A stretch of DNA of 64,000 nt, taken from contig JALCCG010000062.1 in assembly GCA_023212695.1 (NCBI GenBank), forward strand, positions 20,738-84,737, in the 5' to 3' direction. The position numbers and the translations under genes were made by a program. This stretch comes from Sporisorium sorghi (lineage: Eukaryota; Basidiomycota; Ustilaginomycetes; Ustilaginales; Ustilaginaceae). This document shows positions 51,562 to 61,699 of the stretch, piece by piece (position 1 is the first letter of the stretch; the number at the start of each line of letters is the position of its first letter). The notes beneath the pieces were generated by a model, which did no database searches, had not been told where the DNA came from, and was given only the letters and a program-made list of their open reading frames with translations.

Positions 51562-52063
51562 GGCTGTGCTGCAATTGCTTTCTCAGCAAGTCGAAGAAAG
51601 ATGTGTCGAGGCTAAAGCGGATCGAACAAGGCTGATCCGGAGCAGCGCTTCCGCAGTTGGAACAGCTCAGCTATGCGATGCGGAACTGCCGACGAGAAAG
51701 GAGATGATGATGATGATGATGGTCGGGTGACAGCACAAAAGGATGATCGTGTATTTCTCTGACAAAGTTGATTTATCACGGATTTCCCGATTTCAAACAA
51801 ATCAATAAACTTAGCGGCTCATCCAACAAGAGAGCTCGAAATTCGCGGAAATCAGCGCCCGATTGCCAAAGAGTCGGTGAGAGTGATGCATGCAATCTTT
51901 CGTCGGAAGCGCTAAGGCGGTGCAGCACATCGGCAGTCAGTCACACAGTTCGATGGCCCAAGCTCAGCTCGAGCTCAAAGCGGATGATGCAGTTGTTGCA
52001 TTCCTCCTCCTCCTCCACCACCACCACCACCACCATCTCTCCGGACATCCTCCACTCGGACGC
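51562..52063. promoter_or_regulatory. Divergent promoter region UBC13/PIG-Y-WASP
   Basis: 502 bp between divergent starts. It contains a GAT trinucleotide run at about 51701-51722 and a CCTCCT/CCACCA microsatellite (52003-52035) directly before the PIG-Y-like ATG. This is the only obvious promoter region for the PIG-Y-like and WASP genes together. Confidence 0.45.
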
Positions 52064-52378
52064 ATGACCACCGAGATCAAGAAACGGCCCAGGCAACACT
52101 CTTTCTCGATCAATCCGACCGCAAAACCAGCGTCTCCTTTGACGGATCCGCACATCCTCTTGCGAAACGCCAACAGCCTCATCGTCGCCAGCTTGTTGCT
52201 CATACTCGCTGGCATCGTCCCCTTGTTCATACCAACCCACGTTGAGCACGATTCCGCGAACCCTCTCTACCTGCGCTTTCCCTACAACTGCCTCTTCTTC
52301 TTGCCCCTACTTATCCCCCTTTCCACCTATCTCGTCATCGCACGCTGGACCGGAGAGAAGCACTACCGCCATTCGTGA
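52064..52378 (+). CDS. PIG-Y-like subunit of GPI-GlcNAc transferase
   Basis: Small ER membrane protein of 104 aa with two hydrophobic segments (NSLIVASLLLILAGIVPLFI and NCLFFLPLLIPLSTYLVIAR), a Tyr/Cys spacer between, and the C-terminal tail WTGEKHYRHS. This matches the layout and the 'W..G.K..RH' end of PIG-Y, the small regulatory subunit of the enzyme that starts GPI-anchor synthesis (yeast counterpart Eri1). The basic N-terminal tail (TEIKKRPRQHSF) is longer than in animals. The stop codon is only 12 bp upstream of the WASP ATG. Assignment rests on short motifs and topology. Confidence 0.65.
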   Translation: MTTEIKKRPRQHSFSINPTAKPASPLTDPHILLRNANSLIVASLLLILAGIVPLFIPTHVEHDSANPLYLRFPYNCLFFLPLLIPLSTYLVIARWTGEKHYRHS

Positions 52379-52390
52379 GCCCCGTGAGCC

Positions 52391-53674
52391 ATGCCCTCCT
52401 CCTCCACCATCTCGTCCTCGGACAAGACAAAGGTCAAATCGGCTATTCCATCCTCCAGCAACAAGATCATCACTGCCACTGTCGGTCGCGTCTACGCCGC
52501 TCATCCCTCCCCCTCACAATGGAGCTATACCGGCGTCGAGGGCGCCATCGCCTTTGTTCGTGACCTCGCCAAAGCCACCTTCTACTTCAAGGTGGTCGAC
52601 CTCAAAGGCACAAGAGGCGTCATTTGGGAGCACGAACTCTACGACGGCTTCCAGTACAACCAGGACCGCACCTTCTTCCACTCTTTTGAGGGCGACCACT
52701 GTCTCATCGGCTTTTCGTTGGCCGACGAGGGTGAGGCCAACGACCTCTCCAAAAAGGTCAACAACCGCTCCAAGTATGCAAAGTCCAAGTCCAGCAGCTC
52801 CTCCACCACCAAGAAGAAGAAGGGCACTTTGGCCGGCAAGATTGACAAATCCATGATCGGCGCCCCCTCTGGATTCAAGCATGTCGCCCACATGGGCTTC
52901 TCCGCCGAGCATGGCTTCAGCTCGGAAAACGTCGATCCCACGTGGCAAGCGTTGCTCGAGCAGCTCGGCAACCTCGGCATCAGCGAAAAGGACATTCGCC
53001 AAAACGAGAGCTTCATCAAGGACTTTGTCGGCAAGCGTGGCGGTCCAGGCGCTGCTGCTGCTGCCGCCAAGCCAACACCACCTGCAGCTCCAAAGGCCAA
53101 GAAAGTGCCGCCTCCTGCTCCAACCAGCAAGCGCAAGGCGCCTCCTCCGCCTCCAGCCCCCAGATCTCGCCATGGCGCCACCGCCTCCACTGCCTCTGCC
53201 TCTTGCGTCGCACCTCCGCCGCCACCACCACCGCCTCGCTCGGGTGCAGCCAGCTCGGCTGCTGCTCCTCCTCCTCCGCCTCCGCCGCCTCCCGTACGTC
53301 CTGCAGCTGCATCCAGCGCACCGCCTCCTCCTCCCCCACCGCCGATGCGACCCGCAGCGGGTGGCGGCGCGCCTCCGCCTCCACCTCCTCCACCGCCCAT
53401 GGCTTCAAGTGGTGCACCCCCTCCTCCACCACCGCCGCCGCCCCAGGATGGTCGCGGCGCGCTGCTTGCTTCCATTCAAGGCAAAGGTGTGCACAACCTC
53501 AAAAAGACCGACGCATCCGCTCCAGCGCCTGCAGCTGCGGTCGCATCGGGCTCGGACTCGCCCGGTGCAGGCGCAGGTGACGGCGATCTTGCTAGTGCTT
53601 TGGCTGCTGCTCTGAGTCAGCGCAAGGAAAATATGGGCGATTCGGACGAGGAGGGCTCCGACGACGACTGGTAA
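52391..53674 (+). CDS. WSP1: Wiskott-Aldrich syndrome protein homologue (WASP/Las17)
   Basis: Activator of the Arp2/3 complex at endocytic actin patches. 427 aa. WH1/EVH1 domain about residues 20-125 (KIITATVGRVYAAHPSPSQW, then GVIWEHELYDGFQYNQDRTF). A CRIB/GBD motif is at 156-176 (IGAPSGFKHVAHMGFSAEHG), as in animal WASP but absent from yeast Las17. A proline-rich region of about 130 residues with long PPPPPPP runs follows, then a WH2 motif (GRGALLASIQGKGVHNLKK) near residue 355 and the C-terminal acidic tail DSDEEGSDDDW ending in the conserved Trp. The only Met upstream of WH1 is at 52391. No introns. The CRIB suggests Cdc42/Rac control. Confidence 0.95.
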   Translation: MPSSSTISSSDKTKVKSAIPSSSNKIITATVGRVYAAHPSPSQWSYTGVEGAIAFVRDLAKATFYFKVVDLKGTRGVIWEHELYDGFQYNQDRTFFHSFEGDHCLIGFSLADEGEANDLSKKVNNRSKYAKSKSSSSSTTKKKKGTLAGKIDKSMIGAPSGFKHVAHMGFSAEHGFSSENVDPTWQALLEQLGNLGISEKDIRQNESFIKDFVGKRGGPGAAAAAAKPTPPAAPKAKKVPPPAPTSKRKAPPPPPAPRSRHGATASTASASCVAPPPPPPPPRSGAASSAAAPPPPPPPPPVRPAAASSAPPPPPPPPMRPAAGGGAPPPPPPPPPMASSGAPPPPPPPPPQDGRGALLASIQGKGVHNLKKTDASAPAPAAAVASGSDSPGAGAGDGDLASALAAALSQRKENMGDSDEEGSDDDW

Positions 53675-53805
53675 ACGGCCTCGACCACGCTGCCTCGACA
53701 CTCTAGCAACACCATGCAATTCTTTTTTTTTTTTTTTTTCTCTCCATTCTATTTCACGACATGGGTCAAAGATTTCGGGCTATGTACAATCGAGCGTGCT
53801 TTGGC

Positions 53806-54915
53806 TTAGATGACAGGCACAGCAGCAGAGGGAGTGCTCAAGCTGGCTTCTTGCGGCTGACTCGGCTGCAGGGTGCGTTGGGCGATGCCAAGCTTGTTCC
53901 TTTGCAAAGCCTGTTTGATGAACTCGGCTCCCGTGATGGGCGCATACTTTTTACCAGGGCCTTGAATGATGGTGTCGCTGCGAGCCTGGTTGAAGAAAGC
54001 GATCGAGTATCGCGGACCTTTGGGTTCGCCTTGGCGTGGTAGTCTGACGCGGTGGAAGGTGGACTTGAGCCTGTCGTCGGACCAGCGCATGAGCTGATCT
54101 CCAATGTTGCACACGATCCTGTCGGATCTCGGCTCGACGGTGTTCCAGGTGTTTCCGTGGCCGAAGTCGCCGACGACCTCTCTGCCTGGGCATACTTCGA
54201 GGCCGCCTTGTCCGTCGCGCTGGAAGAGCAGGGTGAGCACGTCAAAGTCGGCGTGGCTGCCTGCTCGCCAGTCGTTGTCGCCGAATTGCTTGCCCTCTAC
54301 GCTGTGGTAGTGGAGCAGACGCAACGTGGACTGCGAGTCGCCCACACCGGGATCAACCGTTCCTTCGGTAAAAGTGCAAAGGGGTAGATCGAGACCTTGG
54401 GCGAAGCACTCCATGACTTTGACGCTCAGCTGCTGCACTGCCTTCATGAACGCTTCGGCACGCTTGCGGAATCCGGGCACGTCGTCGTCGTCCGGCCACA
54501 TACCCTCCATACGTGCAAATTGCAGCTGCATCGACTCCTTCCGATCAGCGGTACCCGTAGACGGTCGGATCTGAGCGCCCTTTTCCCAACCCATGTTCTT
54601 GCCGTTCAGCGGCGTCTTGGCCTTCACCTCGTCGGGCAACGAGAAGAATTGCTCCGAAAGTGCAAAAGCGTCTTGAACTTGCTCGGCAGAGATGCCATGG
54701 TTCTCAAGCGTGCTGTTTCCACAAAAACCAAGGCTTGTCAGTCTACACTCGATCGTAGTGTAGAACACCCCCCGAAGATGGCACGCTATGACTTACAAGA
54801 ACCCGATTCGCGTGCTCGCGTCCATGAGTTGCTCGACGATCTCGGCGCGGCGCTCGTCAAAGTCGTGCAGAGAGATGCAAGGCACCGAGCTCTGGTCGTC
54901 GGTCTCGAAGCTCAT
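53806..54915 (-). CDS. 2-oxoglutarate-Fe(II) oxygenase (isopenicillin N synthase-like)
   Basis: Two exons, 54915-54797 and 54712-53806 (donor GTAAGT, acceptor ACAG), 341 aa. Exon 1 supplies the usual start VPCISLHDF and the join gives RIGFFTLENHGIS. The DIOX_N part is followed by QFFSLPDEVKAKTPLNGKNM, WRAGSHADFDVLTLLFQRDG (H-x-D iron ligands), WNTVEPRSDRIVCNIGDQLM, STFHRVRLP (distal His) and RYSIAFFNQ (Arg for 2-oxoglutarate). All cofactor ligands are present. The substrate is not predictable. It converges on WASP and is divergent from the secreted deaminase. Confidence 0.9.
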
Positions 54916-55423
54916 TGTGGCGTGAGGTGGGGCAGTGCTTGATGTCGATGAGCGTTGTTGTTGTTTTCGTCGATCGTGGTGAAAGTGGATGCGCCTTTTT
55001 TATCTCTTTTCTTTCGCTTGTCGACGAACTTGAGCAGCAGAGCGAGTGGACGTACTCTCAGCAAGCAGAGTGAGTGAGCAGTTCCAAGTGGTCCCGCATA
55101 GCGACGAGCTTGAGAGGGATATCAGCTGCCCGCACCAGTAGGAGAAGATTGACGACGTCCACGCCGGTGCCAGTCGAGATAAGACTCTGCGGGGCCACGC
55201 ACGGAATTGCCGCGGCCGTCTTGAAATCGTCACGATGCACGCCAGTCTCGCTCTTGTTGGTCTCTTGCTCTTGAACATCATACAAAACTGCATCACGTTC
55301 TCCTCGGTGCAGTCTGCCCTTCGGACCTGGCCGGGTCTCACAGTGCTTTGAAGGATCAAGCCTTTTGACGGTCGCAAATCCAATAAGTATCTTGCATCAA
55401 AGCATTCGAGCTGGCCTTGCATC
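54916..55423. promoter_or_regulatory. Divergent region oxygenase/deaminase
   Basis: 508 bp between divergent starts. One AGATAA word (HGATAR-type GATA site) is at about 55177. Minus-strand frames here (from 55617) overlap the deaminase and are shadows. Confidence 0.35.
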
Positions 55424-56539
55424 ATGACATCTTGGAGGGCAAGCACGGTCAAGAAACAAGAGGTGCTCGTCGCAACGATGGCGCTGGCCTTGCTGGCCAC
55501 CTCACGAGCTGGTGCGTACATGGACAACATCCATCCCGAGTTCCAGTCCGGCCTCTCGATCAACTCGGTCCCAGCCGCCGACCGCGAGCATTGGATGAGG
55601 GTGGCAAGCGAAAGCATATGGTATCCACCGGTCTCGCATCCATGTCCTCAAGCTCCCTTTGGAACGGCCATCGTCAATACGACGTCGAACGAGCTGATCT
55701 GCGCCATCGCCAATCGCGTCGGATCGACGGGCGATCCCACACAGCACGGCGAGATCACGGCGATTCAGCACTGCACCAACGTTTTGCAAAAGAACGGCCT
55801 GAACCCGCAGCAGATCCTGGCCGCATGGAAGGAGTTTAGCTTGTACACGAATGCAGAGCCGTGCACCATGTGCTTGAGCGCCATCCGATGGGCCGGATTC
55901 AAGGAGGTCATCTACGGAACCAGCGTCAGAACGATCGCAGAGAGTAAGTCCAGGCAGTCTCCATGTCGATGTTGACCGCTGCGTCCTTTCTGCCTTGCTG
56001 ACGCCTTGGATGCTTTTACACTTCAGATGGGCGCAACCAGATCTACATCCCCTCGAACCTGGTGCTCGAGAAGAGCTACTCTTTCGGCCACGCCACCTTG
56101 ATGTAAGTTGCCGCTCGCTCGCTTCGTCTCAGGCTTGCCTCTTTGCATACGGCTGAGACCTTGCAACCTTGGATCTATGTTGCTCCAACAGGCTCGGAAA
56201 CATCTTGACAGAAGAAACGGACCCACTCTTCAAGCACCAATTCAACGAATCAGCTCCTTGCCGTAAGTTTTGTTTTGTTTTTGTTTTTGTTTTTGTTTTT
56301 TTTTGCGCACTGTTTCATCGCTGCTCTCTGCTCTGCTTCGCTTCGAACCTTGGGAAAAGCTGACCTTCAAAGAAATGATCACAGCTATGGGCTGTCACAG
56401 GACGCAGGTGGGGAATGCACGCGTCAAGACGTGCGAGCCTGTAGCCAACTGGCAGAAGCTGGTGCATCTCACCCACGCGCATGATGAACGGGTGGGCGCC
56501 CAGCCAACGGGCAAGACCCCGCTGCACATCGAACTGTAG
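55424..56539 (+). CDS. Secreted CMP/dCMP-type deaminase (guanine/nucleoside deaminase-like)
   Basis: Zinc-dependent deaminase with a predicted signal peptide: KK, then VLVATMALALLATSRAGA. Proposed exons: 55424-55943, 56027-56102, 56192-56262 and 56385-56539, giving 273 aa. The first three joins are supported by GTAAGT donors and by continuous family sequence (IAENGRNQIYIPSNLVLEKS, then FGHATLMLGNILTEETDPLF). The last exon is less certain. Zinc motifs: H-x-E in TQHGEITAIQHC and P-C-x2-C in NAEPCTMCLSAIRWAGFKEV. The fold is closest to guanine/cytosine-type deaminases. Intron 3 contains a TTTTG repeat run. The neighbouring purine permease suggests a purine substrate, but this is inference. Confidence 0.8.
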
Positions 56540-57003
56540 AATGCAGCACTCCACTAGCAACCCCCGCAATGCACATTCAGACGCTGTATCTCCGTGTGTT
56601 TGAAAAGCCGTGAATTGCCTCACGATGAGAGGAGTTCCGCATGACATATGGCCGCGAGCGTCCTGCTACGGTCCTTACGGACATGACCGACAAGCACGGC
56701 CGAGATCCCTTTGCGAGTCGATTCTTATCTACAATGCTCCGGCAGCGCAAGGTTCTTGCTAAGCGTGGATCTTCTTGACGGCTCGGGCGGGCGAGCGAGC
56801 GAATTGCGCAAACCCGGCCGTCTTGGAACAGATTCACCGCGGCCTACGGAAATCTTATCGAAAATAATAATGTCGCCTGTCAGTTACGGCCGAGTTTGCC
56901 ATGTGGGCAGCTATCCACTCTTCTGGCTCGCTCGTCGCTACTGTAGTCGAGGAAAGCATGTTCTTGGCATTCGCACTTGTCGACTCCGGCTAAACGCAGT
57001 CCA

Positions 57004-57038
<35 letters not shown>

Positions 57039-57453
57039 AACCGTTGTCTCCCGCCGATAAGAAAGAAACATCGGCTTCCTTCTCCGCATCTCGGTATCTT
57101 TTATCAAGCCCATGTCGCAAACACCTTTGCTCTCATCGAGCATCTTGATACATAAGCATTGTCATGTATAGGAACCGCCTTGGTCGCCTCTCGGTCTTCT
57201 CCGAATCGCATGTTGCGGAGAACGCCACGTCAAACACCTGCCACGCTTTCTGATAGGCGCACCCCAACTGTCCAACAATCTCGCATCACATGCATGCAGA
57301 CCGTCATGCGGTGTCACTGTATCTTGCGCAATCGCTATCATGATAGCGATTGCTATCCATCACATCCCACGATGATAGTGGATTCACCAGAAGATGTATA
57401 AAACCACGAGCTCAGAATCCAACTCTCACTCACTCTTCTGCATCTTTCTCACG
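56540..57453. promoter_or_regulatory. Upstream region of purine permease with clustered GATA sites
   Basis: 914 bp. It contains a CT dinucleotide run (57007-57035). HGATAR words (GATA-factor sites) occur near 56856 (reverse), near 57055, at 57251-57256, both arms of the palindrome 57328-57353, and near 57374. A TATA box (TATAAAA, 57397-57403) sits 51 bp before the ATG. No gene seen. Confidence 0.6.
57328..57353. promoter_or_regulatory. 26-bp perfect palindrome with two opposed GATA sites
   Basis: GCAATCGCTATCA and its exact complement TGATAGCGATTGC are joined without a spacer. Each arm carries one HGATAR site (CTATCA/TGATAG) in opposite orientation. It lies 100 bp upstream of the permease ATG and 44 bp upstream of the TATA box. 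Confidence 0.75.
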
Positions 57454-59280
57454 ATGGACAAGCCTACCGCCACCGTCGAGGAGGGCACCCTCGCCACTCT
57501 TCCGGACTCTCCTACGCGTTCCTTCGTCGGCAAGATCAAGCGCGGAATCCGTGCTCTCGGAACCAGAGACGCGTGGCTCGGCGACCACAATTACATGGCC
57601 CTCTTTACTCCTACGATTCCCTTCGTTTCCAAGGCTAACACAACCACCCTGCCCTTCTACGGGGTCGACGAGAAGCTTCCAATCTTCCTCGCATTGATCC
57701 TTGGGCTTCAGCATGCGCTCGCCATGTGTGGTGGTGTCGTTACGCCGCCTCTCCTCATCGGTGGCAGCTCGGGTGCCAACTTGGGACAGGCCGACACCCA
57801 GTTTCTGATCGCCTCCACCTTGATCTGGTGCGCATTCGGCACCGCCCTCCAGGTCTCGCGCACGCGTCTCTTCAACACCAAGTACTACATTGGCACCGGT
57901 GTCGTCAGTGTCACCGGCGCCAGTTTCGCCACCGTCTCGGTCGCCCTCTCGTTCTTCGCTCAGAGCTATGCCGACGGTTCTTGTCCCGTGGGTCCCGGCC
58001 GAGTCAAGCTTCCGTGTCCCGAGGCCATGGGCGCTTTCCTCGGAACTTGCTGTTTGTGCGGCCTGATCGCTATCGCCATGGCTTTCATCCCTCCCCGTGC
58101 CATCCGAAAGCTCTTCCCTCCCCTTATAGTCGGAGGCATGCTCTTTTTAATAGGCGGGTCTTTAATCAAGAGTGGGATACAAAACTGGGCCGGCGGCAGT
58201 GGTCCATGTGCTACGAACCATTCGATACAGTGCACCATTGGTAGCCGAAAGCAGTACTGGGGTTCGGCTCCCTTGATCGGCCTCGGCTTTGTCTCTTTCG
58301 CCACCATCATCCTTTGCGAGATCTTCGGCAGTCCGTTCCTCAGATCGGCTTCGGTCTTTGCTGGCCTCGTCACCGGTATGATCGTCGCCGCTGCTACGGG
58401 CTACTTCAACTCGGCCACCATCCACAAGGCGCCCGCCGGGAGCTTCCTCTGGACCCAGACCTACCCACTCAGCATCAAGGCCCAGCTGATCTTGCCTCTC
58501 CTGGCTTCGTACATCGTCATCGTCGCCGAGACCGTCGGCAATGTCACCGCCTCGTGCGATGCCTCGCGTCTGCCCATGGACGGGATCGAGTTCGAGTCGC
58601 GCATCCAGGGCGGGATGCTCGCCGACTCGCTCTCGGCAACGCTGGCCGGTCTGGCCATGGTGCCGCCTCTCACTACGTTTTCGCAGAACTCGGGGGTGAT
58701 CTCGCTCACGCGCAACGCCTCGCGCACTGCCGGCTTCGTCTGCGCCGCCATGCTCTTCCTCATGGGCGTTGTGGGCAAGTTCTCGTCGCTCTTTGTCGCC
58801 ATGCCCTCGAGCGTGCTCGGTGGATTCACCACGTTCCTATTCGGCTCCGTCGCCATCGCAGGTGTCCGCATCATGGCTTACGCAAAGTGGGACCGAAGGG
58901 CCCGCTTCATCGCCACGGCGGGGATGAGCTTGGGTCTCGCCAGCTTGACTGTACCCAATTGGTTCGAGTACTTTTTCACCTACCACGGGTCCAACAAGGG
59001 CATCAAGGGCCTCATCCAGGCCATCGTGCTCATCGTCGAGGAGCCGTACCTCATCTCGAGTCTGCTTGCCATCCTGCTCAACGCCATCCTGCCCGCAGAG
59101 ATGGACGACACCCACTCGTCCTCGCTCGACGACGACTCCACTTCTTCCACCCATGGATCCGACTCGAAAGTTGATCCCGAGGTGGTGAACAACGCCACTT
59201 CTCAAGTGCCCGACCTCGAAAGCGGCGACGACGCCCAGAGGAAGTGGAACCAACCTGGCACGTTCTTCGGACGCCCATGA
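57454..59280 (+). CDS. Purine permease, NAT/NCS2 family (uric acid-xanthine type)
   Basis: Plasma-membrane H+ symporter of the nucleobase-ascorbate transporter family, like UapA/UapC. 608 aa from the ATG at 57454 (CACGATGG context); an upstream in-frame ATG at 57394 overlaps the TATA box and is rejected. Family marks: YGVDEKLPIFLALILGLQHA near the start, then GTGVVSVTGASFATVSVAL, the NAT signature FSQNSGVISLTRNASRTAGF (Q-N-x-G-x4-T-R), and AETVGNVTASCDASRLPM in the substrate-binding helix region. About 12-14 hydrophobic segments. The C-terminal tail is Ser/Asp-rich, the usual type for endocytic control. GATA sites in the promoter suggest nitrogen-source control. Confidence 0.93.
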   Translation: MDKPTATVEEGTLATLPDSPTRSFVGKIKRGIRALGTRDAWLGDHNYMALFTPTIPFVSKANTTTLPFYGVDEKLPIFLALILGLQHALAMCGGVVTPPLLIGGSSGANLGQADTQFLIASTLIWCAFGTALQVSRTRLFNTKYYIGTGVVSVTGASFATVSVALSFFAQSYADGSCPVGPGRVKLPCPEAMGAFLGTCCLCGLIAIAMAFIPPRAIRKLFPPLIVGGMLFLIGGSLIKSGIQNWAGGSGPCATNHSIQCTIGSRKQYWGSAPLIGLGFVSFATIILCEIFGSPFLRSASVFAGLVTGMIVAAATGYFNSATIHKAPAGSFLWTQTYPLSIKAQLILPLLASYIVIVAETVGNVTASCDASRLPMDGIEFESRIQGGMLADSLSATLAGLAMVPPLTTFSQNSGVISLTRNASRTAGFVCAAMLFLMGVVGKFSSLFVAMPSSVLGGFTTFLFGSVAIAGVRIMAYAKWDRRARFIATAGMSLGLASLTVPNWFEYFFTYHGSNKGIKGLIQAIVLIVEEPYLISSLLAILLNAILPAEMDDTHSSSLDDDSTSSTHGSDSKVDPEVVNNATSQVPDLESGDDAQRKWNQPGTFFGRP

Positions 59281-59921
59281 GCTTTCGCGCCAGATCCCCT
59301 TGCAGTGCTTGTTGACAGAATGTATTAGCTCGTGATACGGAACATGAACATGGAATTGATGTCTTGGTTTCTTCTCGACACAGGAACTGGTTTGAAGCCA
59401 CCGCGCCTTCGTACTCAGGCAAAGTGCGCCTGCTTCGTGAAAGATCGACACACAATCTCGCGTGGCGTCTCCTCTAAGCCGGCGTATCAGAGTGCTTTGC
59501 GCATTTTCCTCTAGCTTGCTTTGCAGCAGACGAGAGGCAAGAAAAAGCAGACACCGACGATGACCTCGACCCAGACGCAGTTTAACAAGACTAAGACGCA
59601 GATGAAGAGCGAAGAAGCAGATGAAGCGCCTGGCCTGGATGCTGAGGAAACAGAGCATTGTCGAAGCCATCAAAGCAAGCCCAGAGGCCGCCCGCCTGTC
59701 CCTCAAAACCGTCAAATCTCGGGTGGACAACATCCTGCGCCACTTCTGAATCAACAACGTCACCCTCGACAGCCAGCTGCGGAAGCGCACTCTTATAGGA
59801 ATTGCCCACAGCGATGGCCTCAATGGAGTCCAGATGCAATGTAAAGCCACCTTGTGTACAAAGTTGTTCACCTTGAAGAGAAGGCTGCCTTACATACAAA
59901 GTTGCTCGCTTTGAAGACAAG
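59281..59921. repeat. Permease 3' flank and start of repeat island
   Basis: Starting at about 59840, sequence similar to 60857-61080 appears (GTACAAAGTTGTTCACCTTG; AAGTTGCTCGCTTTGAAGAC), continuing past the LTR. No recognisable gene. Confidence 0.45.
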
Positions 59922-60087
59922 TGTTAAGCCTCAAGGGTCTGATGACCTCGCGAGGTGTTGTCGAGCAGTGTTGGGGCAGCGAGGCTTGAGGCAAGGGGCA
60001 AGTGCAGAAAATACAATTGACAAGCTAAGGCATGGATCGTCCTGGTGCCAGGACAGGGGAAAACCCCATGACAATGACTCGTAACAA
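59922..60087 (+). mobile_element. Solo LTR 2 (166 bp) with target duplication ACAAG
   Basis: Starts TGTTAAGCCTCAAGGGTCTG and ends CGTAACA. The 5 bp on both sides are identical (ACAAG at 59917-59921 and 60088-60092). It is a shorter version of solo LTR 1, lacking its middle. Confidence 0.85.
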
Positions 60088-61630
60088 CAAGCCGGTCTTG
60101 GCTTCAAAGTTGGCAAGGGCAAGCAATTGAGGCTGGATATTGTAAGCTCAGCTTTTCAGTCTCAGTCTGGTCAGCTGCAATTGTATAGCATTGCAGCATA
60201 TTGCTCATGTGACCAAACAGTCTCTCAACAAGCTAGAACCAACACTAGCATATGGCACCTACACCGTAGCAGCACCTCAACTGCAAGTCTGGAACCACAA
60301 CTAGGCACAGCAGGAGGAGGAGGAGTCGAGAAGAGAGCCTGATCAAGGCGAGCGTTGATGGTTGCAATGTTGCTAAGGACCATTGTTGATGGCAGGGGCT
60401 CAAGCCTCAAGTGCAGGCCAAAGGCAAGACAGATGTTTTTTTTTTGCTTGTGCATTGAGTGCTTGACATTGTGCAGGTGAACCAGCGCTCCATCCTGCAG
60501 ATTGTTGAACTTGGCATTGTCCTGCAGTGCCAAACCCTTGTGCACATGCACTGCCATGCATTGGTGCAGCAAACAAAGTTGCAAACCAGGCGCAGCTTGC
60601 CAACAAAGCACAGGTCCTGGTGAAAGTTGGCAGACAAGTGCTGATGCAAGAATGCAGCAGGCGAGTTGGGAACAAACCTGTTGTGGTTGAGCAGGTTGAG
60701 CTGGTGGCGCTACAGGTTGCTGTCATAGGAGACGTTGACACCGCTCAAAGCCAGAGGCACAATAGAGGCTGGTGATCAGGGCAGATGCCCTGGGAAGGCA
60801 CCAGGCAGGGAGGTACGAGGAGGAGGAGGCAGTGGTGGTGTGAGAAGGCTCACCTCAAAGGGAGAGCCATCTTGCATATGAAGTTGTCCCACTTTGTAGA
60901 CAAGCTGGTCTTGGCTATTTCTTGTAGTATCGTCAGCTGCAATCAACTCACATTGCAGCATAGCATTGTGTGATCATCAGTCTCTCGACAGCTAGAACTC
61001 TCACTAGCATACGGGACCTCAACTGTAGCGGAACCCCAACCACAAGTCTGGAACTGCCACCAGGCTCTTCGATAGCATCGATGAAGGCAACACTTGCTGT
61101 TGGCGATCAGCACTTGCTTGACATCTCCTCGTATGAGTGCAACCCCAGCTATATGACATCATCAGAGCATGCCATGTTGCCTCTGGATGAGGTGACCACA
61201 GTGGTTAGTCGGCTTCGAAGGCAACAGCTTGTTGACTGCAAGCTCATTCAAGTTTGTAAATTACCATGGCGTAGTTACAAGGTCCAGCAACTTCGAAAGT
61301 TAGCTGAGCCTACCCACGAGCCTAGAAGCCAGGCACGCGACCACTGACAGTTGCCTGGGCTTTGTACAAGAGACTTCCAGCATCAAGACATTGCCAGGGC
61401 AAGCCATATTACCTCTGAACAAGGCAACCACAAGGTGAACAAGGCAACCACAAGGATCAGTCAATTTTGCAAGCAAGATTGTGCCACCTTTGAGCTCAGC
61501 AACCTTGAACACAAGCCACATGTACATTTGAGCTTGGTGACTTCAAGCATGAGCCAATTTTATCAACAAGCTCAGGAGTTGGGTGTGGTGTCCTTGACAC
61601 ACACAACCAAGATCATCAATTAGTTTGGCC
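60088..61630. repeat. Two diverged copies of an unclassified repeat
   Basis: The segment around 60088-60330 (with its left part at 59840-59921) and that at 60857-61080 align over several hundred bp: shared words include TGGTCTTGGCT, GTCAGCTGCAAT, CATTGCAGCATA, CTAGCATA and CAAGTCTGGAAC. One copy contains LTR 2 and the other is uninterrupted. Frames are short and broken; no function is recognisable. Confidence 0.55.
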
Positions 61631-61699
61631 AGCAGAAGGGATCTACCCTACAGGCAGCCTCAAGCTGGCATTTAGAATGCTGAGGCTCACAATGTCTCC

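Noticed and set aside
57394..57453. Permease start at the upstream ATG 57394
   Set aside because: This ATG overlaps the TATA box and adds a Ser/Phe-rich leader; the ATG at 57454 has better context and matches family length.
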